From the NCBI RefSeq assembly GCF_016107555.1, contig NZ_JABASU010000012.1, positions 1 through 64,000 of the forward strand: a stretch of 64,000 nt of DNA. Reading direction: 5' to 3'. A program made the translations under genes and the position numbers. This DNA is from Psychrobacter celer (GTDB lineage: Bacteria; Pseudomonadota; Gammaproteobacteria; Pseudomonadales; Moraxellaceae). The notes beneath the pieces were generated by a model, which made no database searches, was not told the DNA's origin, and saw nothing but the letters and a program-made list of their open reading frames with translations. This document shows, in pieces, positions 7,711 to 16,000 of this stretch (positions are counted from its first letter, which is position 1; each line of letters begins with the position of its first letter).

Positions 7711-8646
7711 ATGAAACCAAATCTTAATAAAGCTAGTGATGAAAAATCTGTAGATAGTCGAGTGGCAAGTAGGGATAAATATGTATGGTTTTTAGCAAAA
7801 CTTTATCCTGCCTTAATATTCGTAATTGTGTTTATATTAGCGCATAGCTCGCATGTTGAGCTTTCACTAATTTTTGCGCTTTATCTTATACCTTCGATAG
7901 CTGTATGTTATTTTGATAGACAATACCTTATAGATAATAACCTTCATAAACCAAAGCACTGGTATATTTATATACCGCCTCTTTACTTATGGGATAGCTC
8001 AAGAAGAGTGCCCGGTCGTAAAAGTTATGCAACGGACTGGATCATTAGTGTGATCACTCTTTTACTGATAATAAACTTTCTTGTCTACGGATCTGAAAGG
8101 AGAGTAAATGACAGCTACTGTAATGTAGTGACAGATATTATCGCTGAAAACATATCATCATCTGCCGCCACATGCGTTAAAGTAAATATTGATCATAAAG
8201 TAACTGATGAGCTTTATGCTGCTACTGCAATACTTAGTAATGGTAAAAAGATTGACATCACTATCACCGACCAAGGAGATAATTATTACATAGAGGTCGT
8301 TGATAATATTTTTTCTTTTGCAAATCAAGCGACAGCTACGTCACAATCAGAGCCTATTGAAACTTGGCAGCCTAGTAGAAAAATTCCGAGTGCTGATGAG
8401 TTGTATGGTCGAAATCAGGATGATGGAGAGAATGTCCGTAGTGATAATAGAAGTAGCTGGCTTTACGAAGATGGCGATATTGAATTGGCTGAAGGTGTGA
8501 AAGAACTCAATAATTCCGATGTTAATTATAATGTTCCAACTAACCCTAACACTCTTCCGGGTGAAGAGTATTATGAAGGTGAAGACAGTGGTGTGGTTGA
8601 AGGAATGGGTCATGATTATAGTGACCCTTATTATACGGACAGATAG
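7711..8646 (+). CDS. Hypothetical membrane protein with acidic tail
   Basis: A 311-residue protein not recognised. Three hydrophobic segments are visible at about residues 27-44, 50-68 and 109-127. A short globular part follows (about 130-205, with YYIEV-type strands and two cysteines), then a long acidic, Asn/Gly/Tyr-rich and probably disordered tail. The ATG at 7711 has GTAAGG at acceptable distance; an in-frame TTG lies one codon upstream. Very AT-rich compared with the 4-7 kb module. It is followed directly by a miniature inverted-repeat element. Function unknown. Confidence 0.55.
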   Translation: MKPNLNKASDEKSVDSRVASRDKYVWFLAKLYPALIFVIVFILAHSSHVELSLIFALYLIPSIAVCYFDRQYLIDNNLHKPKHWYIYIPPLYLWDSSRRVPGRKSYATDWIISVITLLLIINFLVYGSERRVNDSYCNVVTDIIAENISSSAATCVKVNIDHKVTDELYAATAILSNGKKIDITITDQGDNYYIEVVDNIFSFANQATATSQSEPIETWQPSRKIPSADELYGRNQDDGENVRSDNRSSWLYEDGDIELAEGVKELNNSDVNYNVPTNPNTLPGEEYYEGEDSGVVEGMGHDYSDPYYTDR

Positions 8647-8660
8647 TTTTAGAACGTCAC

Positions 8661-8836
8661 CTAGGGCGTGTCATCAATTAGATTATGAGGGTAAAAATGA
8701 GATATATTTTTGCCAATCAAGATAAATTTTGCAGAGAATATGAACATATTTTCTATAAATTTATAAAGAGTGGCGCAAATATAGCCATTTTTAACCCATA
8801 AGAATATAAATGTTTTAATTGATGACACGCCCTAGT
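8661..8836. mobile_element. 176-bp MITE (copy 1)
   Basis: Perfect 19-bp terminal inverted repeats (TAGGGCGTGTCATCAATTA at 8662-8680 and its complement at 8817-8835), with CTAG at both outer edges, which may be the target duplication. No coding capacity. A second element of exactly the same length with related ends and internal blocks lies at 48721-48896. The ends and CTAG resemble IS5-type elements, but no parent IS is in the window. Confidence 0.8.
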
Positions 8837-9013
8837 TCTTTTATAGTATTAGTTAGTGCAGATAAAGTATATAGGTAGTGTTTATGCCAGTTCCGAGTCA
8901 AAAAATTATTTTTTCTCATTCAATGGTATTAATAAACAAAAATCCCTCAATTTAAGTGTTTCTATTTAACTTCTGTTTAGTTATTATATGTAATTTAATA
9001 TGAGGGTTTTTAA

Positions 9014-9727
9014 ATGAATGGCAAAATAATTAACTTTGATGATTATAAAAATACGGGAATAATTATAGCCGATGATGGTGTGCAGTATTCTTTCGATGGC
9101 AAGGATTGGATAGAGAGGTATGCTCCCAAAGCAGGTGATAATGTAGATTTCATGTTCAATGGCACGGGTAGTATCAATCGAATATCTTATCAATCCAGCC
9201 AGTCTCAGGCTTCTACTCCTCCATCATTACTTAAAGAACCTCAAAACCAAAATATATCAACTACACCAGAACTTGAAGATTACGGTCGTCCTGATAATAG
9301 TCAGTATGATGAGAATATCGGAAGCTTATACCTAGCAGAAAGTAACTATGGAATAGTAGATTGGACAAAAAAAGTGTTCAGTAATTATGCGACTTTTACA
9401 GGCCGTGCTAGACGAAAAGAGTATTGGCTGTTTTATCTAGCAACCATTATTCTATCTGTAGTCTTTGGATTTATGGAAGGTTTTTTTGGAGGGCTTTTGG
9501 GTATAGGAATAGGAGATGAGGCTATATCACCATTAATTTTGGCTTTAGTATTCTTTATTCCTACTATAGCCGTAGCTACAAGACGTCTGCATGATACTGG
9601 ACGGTCTGGTTGGTGGCAGCTACTATGGTTTATTCCGATTATTGGTTGGATTGTTCTTGTCGTCTTTTTGGCTCAGCAAACATCACCACAAAATAATCAG
9701 TGGGGATTACCAGCGAAGCGTGTTTAA
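9014..9727 (+). CDS. DUF805 membrane protein with CSD-like N-terminus
   Basis: A 237-residue protein. Residues 1-58 (MNGKIINFDDYKNTGIII to about VDFMFNG) resemble the small cold-shock-like beta-barrel often fused to DUF805. Residues about 118-230 are a DUF805 domain: the GRARRKEYW entry motif, four hydrophobic segments, and the RRLHDTGRSGWW motif between the third and fourth. DUF805 proteins are inner-membrane proteins of unknown function. A GAGGG ribosome site precedes the ATG. It leads the accessory cluster, 60 bases before the Sel1-repeat gene, and may be read with it. Confidence 0.75.
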   Translation: MNGKIINFDDYKNTGIIIADDGVQYSFDGKDWIERYAPKAGDNVDFMFNGTGSINRISYQSSQSQASTPPSLLKEPQNQNISTTPELEDYGRPDNSQYDENIGSLYLAESNYGIVDWTKKVFSNYATFTGRARRKEYWLFYLATIILSVVFGFMEGFFGGLLGIGIGDEAISPLILALVFFIPTIAVATRRLHDTGRSGWWQLLWFIPIIGWIVLVVFLAQQTSPQNNQWGLPAKRV

Positions 9728-9787
9728 TAGCCAGTGTGGTCAAAATAATTTTGTGCACCTATCAATGTTACCAGTGTGGAGTAATCA

Positions 9788-10945
9788 ATGTACGGTATCC
9801 CTGTCAGTAGAAATTATATAGAAGCGCAATATTTAATCGGAGTAGATTACCTACTAGGTAATAAAGTAGCTCAAGACTATACACAAGCTTTGGAATGGTT
9901 TCAAAAGTCAGCGAGTGAAGACTATGCGCCAGCTCAAGATGTTATAGGGTGTATGTACAGCTACGGTTTTGGTGTTGATCAAGATTATGTTAAGGCATTT
10001 GAATGGTGTTTGAAGGCTGCCGAACAGGACTACGATATTGCTCAAAACAATGTTGCTTATCTTTATAAAGAGGGCTTTGGTGTATTGCAGGATAATAGTA
10101 AAGCTTTTGAATGGTATCAAAAAGCATCTGAACAAGATAATGCAGACGCTCATTACGAGCTGGGTAATTTTTATAGCGAAGGCATAGGAGTTGAAATAGA
10201 TAAAGACAAAGCTAATTATTACTATCATAAAGCAGCATGTAAGGGGCATTTAGAAGCAGAGCAGTGTTTGCAGAAAAATAATGAGCTGCCTCAAGAAGAT
10301 AAGAACTCTAATAAGAAAGTGGTAGAGGAAGCTGATAATCATATTGAAAGCATAGACTTTGAAAGTGATGGGAGTATTTCATTTAAAACGTTCTTTGATA
10401 ATTATTTCCGTGATGAGTCAAAAATGTTGCCGCAAAATCCAGGCGGAGGTGTTTGGTTTTATGAAAGTATGGATTTTGACGAAAGTTCCAAATTTTATGA
10501 TAAAGCAAGTGCTGTCAGAGAGAAAAATGACTATATGATTGACACTACGTATGCAGACTTTATCATCGACACAAGCTTTACTAGAAATTTTGGTGTTGGT
10601 CTCTTCTTACATGTACATCAAAATAGTTATCAATTTCATTTAAAAAATGATACTAAAGACTGGGAGATATTGAACGATATCGAAGAAGCCTACTACAGCG
10701 AAAGTGATAAAGCTCTGTATATAGAGGATTATAAAATAAATCTGATAGGAGATGTCGCTCGTTTTTATGGTAAAAGGCTTGTAGAGTGTATCAATGCATA
10801 TTTAAATCAAAACGAACTTGATAAAATCGATGAAGAAATAGTGTCTAATTCAGAGCTTGTGACAGATGCGCTGGATAATATTGATGACAGACTCACTGAA
10901 ATTAACCAAAAGCTTAATGATCTACGTGAAGATAGCGCAGCTTAG
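9788..10945 (+). CDS. Sel1-like repeat protein with unknown C-terminal domain
   Basis: A 385-residue protein. Residues about 8-160 contain four to five Sel1-like (SLR/TPR) repeats with the A.....Y..G.GV..D...A..W..KAA pattern, a protein-interaction solenoid. Residues about 190-350 form a separate domain I do not recognise; the last 40 residues (from LVTDALDNIDDRL) look like a coiled coil. No signal peptide is seen, so it is likely cytoplasmic. GTGGAG lies before the ATG. Only 12 bases separate it from the next gene. Sel1 repeats occur in signalling and in some defence proteins, but no specific role can be assigned. Confidence 0.65.
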   Translation: MYGIPVSRNYIEAQYLIGVDYLLGNKVAQDYTQALEWFQKSASEDYAPAQDVIGCMYSYGFGVDQDYVKAFEWCLKAAEQDYDIAQNNVAYLYKEGFGVLQDNSKAFEWYQKASEQDNADAHYELGNFYSEGIGVEIDKDKANYYYHKAACKGHLEAEQCLQKNNELPQEDKNSNKKVVEEADNHIESIDFESDGSISFKTFFDNYFRDESKMLPQNPGGGVWFYESMDFDESSKFYDKASAVREKNDYMIDTTYADFIIDTSFTRNFGVGLFLHVHQNSYQFHLKNDTKDWEILNDIEEAYYSESDKALYIEDYKINLIGDVARFYGKRLVECINAYLNQNELDKIDEEIVSNSELVTDALDNIDDRLTEINQKLNDLREDSAA

Positions 10946-10957
10946 AGTACATTAATC

Positions 10958-11233
10958 ATGAAGTTTCCTTGCAATCAATGTGGTTGGTGCTGTCAAAATC
11001 TTGATAAAAATGAAATATATGCAGCTTTAGATAGAGGTGATGGCACATGTGAATGGTTCGATATAGATAGTAAAAGTTGCACTATTTATGAGTCAAGGCC
11101 GCTTATATGCAATATTGAAGCAATGCATCAGGCTTATTTCTCTACTATCCCTTACGATGAATATATAGCGCTGAATATAGAGGTTTGCCAATCGATTCAA
11201 GTTAAGCATCGACTGCCAATAATTCAGATATAA
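10958..11233 (+). CDS. YkgJ-like cysteine-cluster protein
   Basis: A 91-residue protein opening with FPCNQCGWCC (C5, C8, C11, C12), followed by C(x)16-type spacing to CTIYESRPLICNIE. This is the pattern of the YkgJ (CxxCxxCC) family of putative zinc- or iron-chelating proteins. It is shorter than many members and appears to be a single domain. It is embedded 12 bases after the Sel1 gene and 18 bases before the glycine-zipper gene, so it is almost certainly co-transcribed. The family has no well-defined activity; a metal-dependent modification or maturation role is speculation. Confidence 0.7.
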   Translation: MKFPCNQCGWCCQNLDKNEIYAALDRGDGTCEWFDIDSKSCTIYESRPLICNIEAMHQAYFSTIPYDEYIALNIEVCQSIQVKHRLPIIQI

Positions 11234-11251
11234 CCAACAAAGGACTTTGCT

Positions 11252-12181
11252 ATGCCCATCCCTCTAATCATAGGTGCAGGCGCACTAGCTGCATCAGGCT
11301 TTGGAATCACCAAAGGCGCTAAAGGCGTATCTCAATTATCTGACGCTAGCGCCACTATTGAAAGAGCGCAAAGAAGGCTAGATAAAAAGCGTAAAGCACT
11401 AAGTAACCTTCGGATAGATACTAACGATGAGCTTAGAAATTTAGGACAGCTAAAAGTTGATATTTTTAACAATCAAATTAAGCATATTATAGACACTATT
11501 AAAAAGATAAAAGATGCGGGCTCTAAACTTGAAAATTTTAGTCAGACGATTACAGAGCAAGACTATATTGACATACAGCAAAAGGTAACCGCTTCACTTG
11601 AGTTAGAAAACGGTCTTTTAACAGGTGCGGCAGCAGGTGTCCTTACGGGTATAGGCGCTTACGGGTCTGTTGGCTTACTTGCTTCGGCTTCAACAGGCAC
11701 AGCAATTTCAGCATTATCAGGAGCAGCTGCCAAAAGCGCTACGCTTGCATGGCTTGGTGGCGGATCTTTAGCAGCAGGGGGATTCGGTATGGCAGGCGGT
11801 ACTTTGGTACTAGGAGGTATAGTTGCCGCTCCCGCATTAGCTATAACCGGTCTACATCTTGCTGGTAAAGGTGAGAAGGCGTTAACCCAAGCGCGCGATG
11901 CGAAACTTAGAAGCAATTGTAATATAGCCGCGATTGAATTAATGGAAGTAGGCGTCAAAGCTGTGATGACTAATGCTTTAGAAGTTCAGATGGTACTACT
12001 CGAAACGGTTAAACGTTTTGAGAAAATTAAGGTATATGATAATTCAGATCCAGTAGCATTCCAGACAATGCTTGCTTTAGGTAAGTCACTGAAAAATATT
12101 TTAGATCAGCCTCTTTTAAATAATGAAGGCGAAGCAGTACAAAATATTCGCTACAAGTGTGAAGGCTATCTTGAAATCTAA
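11252..12181 (+). CDS. Glycine-zipper hydrophobic protein, unknown family
   Basis: A 309-residue protein. The N-terminus (LIIGAGALAASGFGITKGAKG) is hydrophobic and small-residue rich; residues about 30-110 are charged and helical, probably coiled coil; residues about 120-205 are a long Gly/Ala-rich hydrophobic stretch (GAAAGVLTGIGAYG, LWLGGGSLAAGG-like, GGTLVLGGIVAAPALAITG) with glycine-zipper spacing, as in membrane-inserting or pore-forming proteins. The C-terminal third is helical. AAAGGAC precedes the ATG. It is followed 17 bases later by a small helical protein that could be its partner. Function unknown. Confidence 0.6.
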   Translation: MPIPLIIGAGALAASGFGITKGAKGVSQLSDASATIERAQRRLDKKRKALSNLRIDTNDELRNLGQLKVDIFNNQIKHIIDTIKKIKDAGSKLENFSQTITEQDYIDIQQKVTASLELENGLLTGAAAGVLTGIGAYGSVGLLASASTGTAISALSGAAAKSATLAWLGGGSLAAGGFGMAGGTLVLGGIVAAPALAITGLHLAGKGEKALTQARDAKLRSNCNIAAIELMEVGVKAVMTNALEVQMVLLETVKRFEKIKVYDNSDPVAFQTMLALGKSLKNILDQPLLNNEGEAVQNIRYKCEGYLEI

Positions 12182-12198
12182 TAAGGAATATAAACATT

Positions 12199-12624
12199 AT
12201 GAAAGACGTGATTACAGCAAGCTCTAAGAAAGCTATTAAGACGGTAAGTTCCAAAAACCCAGCTTCTAGCGCTTATCAAGGATTTGAGATGCTAGTCAAA
12301 GCTTACGCAGATTATAAAACTATTTGTCAGACTGAATATACAAAACGTGAAGCGATAGCTGCATGGGAAAATGTACATCTTACTAAGTCCAATAACCAAA
12401 GAGAGTTTCTAGAGTCTTATCTAAAAGAACGCTTCGCAGAACGTCGTCATGTGATAGATGAGATGTTCGTAAGGCTTGATCAGGGGATTGAAAATGATAA
12501 TCCTGAGTTGATCACGATGGCTATGAGCGCGATAGAAAACACGGTTAAATCTTCACCACTTCAAGAAGCCGGTCAGGTATTAATGGCGATGAATGACCCA
12601 AACATCGACAAAATTGAGTTTTAA
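12199..12624 (+). CDS. Small helical hypothetical protein
   Basis: A 141-residue, largely helical, charged protein with no membrane segment and no motif I recognise. The centre (AIAAWENVHLTKSNNQREFL) and the C-terminus (ELITMAMSAIENTVKSSPL) look like amphipathic helices. TAAGGAATATAAACATT precedes the ATG. It is the last gene of the 9.0-12.6 kb cluster, separated by 17 bases from the glycine-zipper gene, and likely works with it. Convergent with the RloB-like gene; no clear terminator is seen in the 89-base gap. Confidence 0.55.
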   Translation: MKDVITASSKKAIKTVSSKNPASSAYQGFEMLVKAYADYKTICQTEYTKREAIAAWENVHLTKSNNQREFLESYLKERFAERRHVIDEMFVRLDQGIENDNPELITMAMSAIENTVKSSPLQEAGQVLMAMNDPNIDKIEF

Positions 12625-12713
12625 AAGTAATAAATACTTGAGTCGATTTAGTGCTATAAGTCTATATTACTAAAATAAAAACTAATTTACTTAACTCTAG
12701 CGAGCAGGGCGGT

Positions 12714-13223
12714 TTATTTCTTGCCTAACAATGAGCGCAGCTGTTTAATCGTGGCATGAATGCTTTGATCGAGTACAGGTTTTGCAAATAAAGGCTCATA
12801 GCTCTTTGGTAGGGCAGGATTATCAGACAATTGTGGATGTAAGGCACTTTTGCATTTTTGCGCAGTATGGGGAGTGTTTTGACCTAGCACGCTCAGCAAC
12901 ATACCTTCTAAGCATAACGGGTTTGAATATAGGATGGTAATGCCTGAATCTTTAGCGGCTTTAATATCTTGTTGCTTAACAGGGACATCGCTATCCATCA
13001 AGATGAACTTTTGGTCGTAACCAACATGACGGCTTTTTTTGACGGTGTCTTTAATGATATCGTGCGGAGATCCACCACTTGAAAAGTCTAAAGTGATTTT
13101 ACTACCAGAGTGCCTTTCATGATAGATACCTTTCATATGACTTAAAAATGCTTTGTCATGCTCACCTTCACCCATAACCAGTAGAGTGGTTTTGTTGACT
13201 GACCGAGGTTTACGCTTTGCCAT
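12714..13223 (-). CDS. RloB/AbiLii-like Toprim-type protein
   Basis: A 169-residue protein of the RloB-like family. Seen: GEGEHDKAFLSHMK (residues about 18-31, the acidic Toprim-like first motif), FILMDSDVP (DxD motif, about 93-101) and LYSNPLCLEGMLLSVLG (the SNP-x-x-E-x-x-L motif). In phage-defence operons such as AbiL and RloAB this family is coupled to an AAA ATPase and is thought to be the nuclease or nucleotide-acting effector. Here the ATPase gene lies 12 bases upstream on the same strand. The assignment as AbiLii-like rests on motif reading and the pairing only. Confidence 0.65.
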   Translation of the reverse strand: MAKRKPRSVNKTTLLVMGEGEHDKAFLSHMKGIYHERHSGSKITLDFSSGGSPHDIIKDTVKKSRHVGYDQKFILMDSDVPVKQQDIKAAKDSGITILYSNPLCLEGMLLSVLGQNTPHTAQKCKSALHPQLSDNPALPKSYEPLFAKPVLDQSIHATIKQLRSLLGKK

Positions 13224-13235
13224 AACCCAACCCCC

Positions 13236-14438
13236 TTATAGATTTGGTATCGCGTCAAACGCGCCAGCCATATACTTGGCATAAAGGTTATCGTCATTAC
13301 GCACGCCTTCCATCTCATCTAATCGCCAAGCTTCTGAAGCCTGCTCATATTTTTCCACTAAATAAACTTGATGCTTATTTAACAAATTAAACACCTCTGG
13401 GGTATGGCAACTAAAAATAAGCTGAGCATTATGAGGGTTATGATGCGATGAGCGGAATAAGTCGAATATGGCAGGCAGTAGTAGGGGATGTAAGTCGTTA
13501 TCAAGCTCATCGATAATAGCTACGCCACCATTTTTAAGCACAGGTAGTATTAGGCCAAGCAAGCTATAAGCTGATTGTGTGCCATTAGACTCTTCATAAA
13601 TCATAAGCTCAAATGAGTCATCACCGACTTTATGAACACCAAAGGGCAGCAGTACTTCTTGCTGCTTTCCTTCGTTGACCATCATGACGCTTTTTATATT
13701 AATCTCATCGATGCCCGTATCAAACTGACAAAGTAGCTTTTCAGCGGTTTGTTTTAAACCATCATCCTTAGCAAACAATTCAGTCATCTCAGGTATAGAC
13801 TGACTAAGACTGCCAAGCCTACCTATTGAGACGACATTGGTTTTGTAGCCTTCAAACATCTCAATGATCGCTTCTGCCAGTGGTTCATCAAGCAAATTAG
13901 CATAACTGATCAAGGATGTGTTTTTTTTCACGTCATCTGCAAGTGATGGGATGACAAAACTGCGATGCTTATAAGTCATCTTATCACCGTCATAATGGCG
14001 GCTAAAAACATAGCTAAATAAGCGACTGGTCTTTTTATATAATGCTTCGTTGATCACGTGGCTTTGGCTAAGCGTTAGCTCATAGCGATATTCTTCATAG
14101 ACACCATCAGCATTTTTAAGCAAAAATCCTAGCTCAAAATCAGACTCCTTATCTTTGCTCATAGCAAAGGGGCTATATGGGATATTATCTTCTGAATCAA
14201 GGCTACTAGTAGAGCCACAAATAAACCAGCGCAAAAATGATACTGCTTTAAGCAGCTGCGTCTTACCGGAGCCATTCGCACCTAAGATCGCTGTGACTTT
14301 ATTGAGCCGATACTGGTCATGCGTGGTATCGATGTAAAAGTCATAGTTAGACTCAGTTGGTTGCTTACCTAGCGTAAACGATACTTCCGTTGGTTCTGGG
14401 TAAGAATAAAAATTATCGAAACGAATATAGGTAATCAT
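13236..14438 (-). CDS. AAA15-type ATPase, AbiLi/RloA-like
   Basis: A 400-residue SMC/OLD-like ATPase of the AAA15 group. Walker A is GANGSGKT at residues 53-60; the Walker B region is AIIDELDND at about 307-315, followed by LIFSCHTPEVF (H-loop-like switch region) at about 341-354. Such ATPases sense phage infection and license a partner effector; here the partner is the RloB-like product 12 bases downstream. Other partnerships of this ATPase class exist (retrons, PARIS, Gabija-like), but the RloB partner argues for AbiL/RloAB. It is transcribed divergently from brxA and shares a 322-bp intergenic region with it. Confidence 0.7.
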   Translation of the reverse strand: MITYIRFDNFYSYPEPTEVSFTLGKQPTESNYDFYIDTTHDQYRLNKVTAILGANGSGKTQLLKAVSFLRWFICGSTSSLDSEDNIPYSPFAMSKDKESDFELGFLLKNADGVYEEYRYELTLSQSHVINEALYKKTSRLFSYVFSRHYDGDKMTYKHRSFVIPSLADDVKKNTSLISYANLLDEPLAEAIIEMFEGYKTNVVSIGRLGSLSQSIPEMTELFAKDDGLKQTAEKLLCQFDTGIDEINIKSVMMVNEGKQQEVLLPFGVHKVGDDSFELMIYEESNGTQSAYSLLGLILPVLKNGGVAIIDELDNDLHPLLLPAIFDLFRSSHHNPHNAQLIFSCHTPEVFNLLNKHQVYLVEKYEQASEAWRLDEMEGVRNDDNLYAKYMAGAFDAIPNL

Positions 14439-14760
14439 AGTCAGCCGTTTTTAACGATATTTTGTGATTTATAGGCTACGATAGCATAAATAGAAGTTTA
14501 GTGCCTTTCTTATATAGCATTTATTATATTAATACAGACAGATAAAACTATCTAAATACTCAGTTAATTTTTAATGTTGTTTGTAGGTTGTATGAGCATA
14601 AAAGCTATAGTGAGCACTATATCGGCTCCGACTATTTAAGCGATATCTAGAACCATGTACAATGTCATATTTTATTACCTTATCTTAAGATAGTAATTAT
14701 TATCAAAAATGCATAACCTCTGAATATAGGTCGCGCGTTTTTATAAGCAGGTAGCAACAG
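14439..14760. promoter_or_regulatory. Divergent promoter region between AbiL-like and BREX operons
   Basis: AT-rich 322-bp gap between two divergently transcribed defence operons. It contains a perfect 12-bp palindrome, TATCTTAAGATA, at 14681-14692, about 70 bases upstream of brxA, a candidate operator. No WYL/BrxR-type regulator gene is present next to the operon. Promoter elements were not assigned. Confidence 0.45.
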
Positions 14761-15360
14761 ATGGATAGTCAAAAATACAATATGTCATTTACAGCTGGTG
14801 CGCTGCTACAGTCAGAGTCAGTGACGATAGCTAAGTTATACCTTGAGCTTGGAAGTTGGAATGAGGTAAAAGACAAAGCTATTGCCAATAATGTCCTTCA
14901 ATCAAGAGCAGTCAGTACGCTAAAGCGAATAAGTTATGAGATTATATCTCGTTTGAGCACCCTTACCAGTGAGGAGCTTATATTACTTGTGAATAGTAGT
15001 CATAAAGATCAAGCTTATCTGATATGGATGGCAGTCTGTCGGCATCATAAATTTATTGCTGATTTTGCTACTGAAGTATTAAGAGAGCGTTTCATCACTT
15101 TTAAGCCAGATCTTCAGTACTCAGATTTCGATGTGTTCTTTAATCGCAAATGTGATTGGCATAGTGAGCTTGATGGTTTAAGTATAAGTACAAAGAAAAA
15201 ACTCAGACAGGTGCTATTCAAAATGCTTCGAGAAGCTGACTTCTTGGACGGTAAAAATAATATACAAGCTACTATTTTAAGCCCACGTTTGTTAGACGTC
15301 ATTGAGCGCAATGGTGGCAGAGATATCATGTACTTCACAGTATCTGAAAATGCGGTATAA
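14761..15360 (+). CDS. brxA: BREX protein BrxA (DUF1819)
   Basis: A 199-residue protein of the BrxA/DUF1819 family: the opening YNMSFTAGALLQSESV and the ending IMYFTVSE are typical, and the length is normal. BrxA is a small, possibly DNA-binding, helical protein, the first gene of type 1 BREX operons. Here it opens the run brxA-brxB-brxC-pglX-pglZ, all plus strand with gaps of 12-16 bases or overlaps. AGGTAG lies about 9 bases before the ATG, a modest ribosome site. Confidence 0.85.
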   Translation: MDSQKYNMSFTAGALLQSESVTIAKLYLELGSWNEVKDKAIANNVLQSRAVSTLKRISYEIISRLSTLTSEELILLVNSSHKDQAYLIWMAVCRHHKFIADFATEVLRERFITFKPDLQYSDFDVFFNRKCDWHSELDGLSISTKKKLRQVLFKMLREADFLDGKNNIQATILSPRLLDVIERNGGRDIMYFTVSENAV

Positions 15361-15372
15361 AGGAGTGTCACC

Positions 15373-15984
15373 ATGGCTACAAGCGATATAAATTCATGTG
15401 ATAAGCAAAGTTACGATCATCTTCTCGCTGTGATTTCAAGCGAACGCTTTCTTAAAATGCAAGGTCTAGGTAATGAAGTTCCATTCTTCATATGTCCATT
15501 CAGACCAGAAGAAGTAAATGAGATGCTACGCCTTGAAGATCAGCTCACCAAGCAGTTGAGAAATCAGGGCGTCAATGTATTAAGTATTAATCTATATGAC
15601 CTATCTATAGAGCTACTCAAAGAACGTGAGATTTTTGAGCAAATATTAGAGATGGAGTCAGAAATTGCAAAAGAACAGCTCAAAGAGCTGCTTCAGGGAG
15701 TCTTAGATCCTGAGTCTCATCTGGCTCCAGCTATTGCTAAGACGTTAGGTGATACGGACTATGATGTTTTGTTTCTGTCAGGTGTTGGGGAGGTTTTTCC
15801 CTATATACGCTCACATAACGTTTTAAACAACTTGCAAAGTACCGCAAAAGATAAGCCAACGGTTATCTTTTTCCCAGGTGCCTATACTCATTCTTTAGAG
15901 TCTGGTGCATCGCTTGATTTGTTTGGTAGGTTGCACGACGACAAGTATTATCGGGCATTTAACATTTATCACTGCGAAGTATAA
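15373..15984 (+). CDS. brxB: BREX protein BrxB (DUF1788)
   Basis: A 203-residue protein of the BrxB/DUF1788 family, with FFICPFRPEEVNEM near residue 35, LFLSGVGEVFPYIRSHNVLNNL (about 135-155) and PTVIFFPGAY near the C-terminus. It is required in type 1 BREX in systems tested, but its molecular activity is not settled. AAGGAG lies 7 bases before the ATG, the best ribosome site of the operon. It starts 12 bases after brxA and ends 16 bases before the chosen brxC start. Confidence 0.9.
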   Translation: MATSDINSCDKQSYDHLLAVISSERFLKMQGLGNEVPFFICPFRPEEVNEMLRLEDQLTKQLRNQGVNVLSINLYDLSIELLKEREIFEQILEMESEIAKEQLKELLQGVLDPESHLAPAIAKTLGDTDYDVLFLSGVGEVFPYIRSHNVLNNLQSTAKDKPTVIFFPGAYTHSLESGASLDLFGRLHDDKYYRAFNIYHCEV

Positions 15985-16000
15985 TTATAATGAGGTAGGC

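Noticed and set aside
11659..11958. 99-residue Ala/Pro-rich frame opposite the glycine-zipper gene
   Set aside because: Antisense shadow of a Gly/Ala-rich gene; low complexity follows from the opposite strand.
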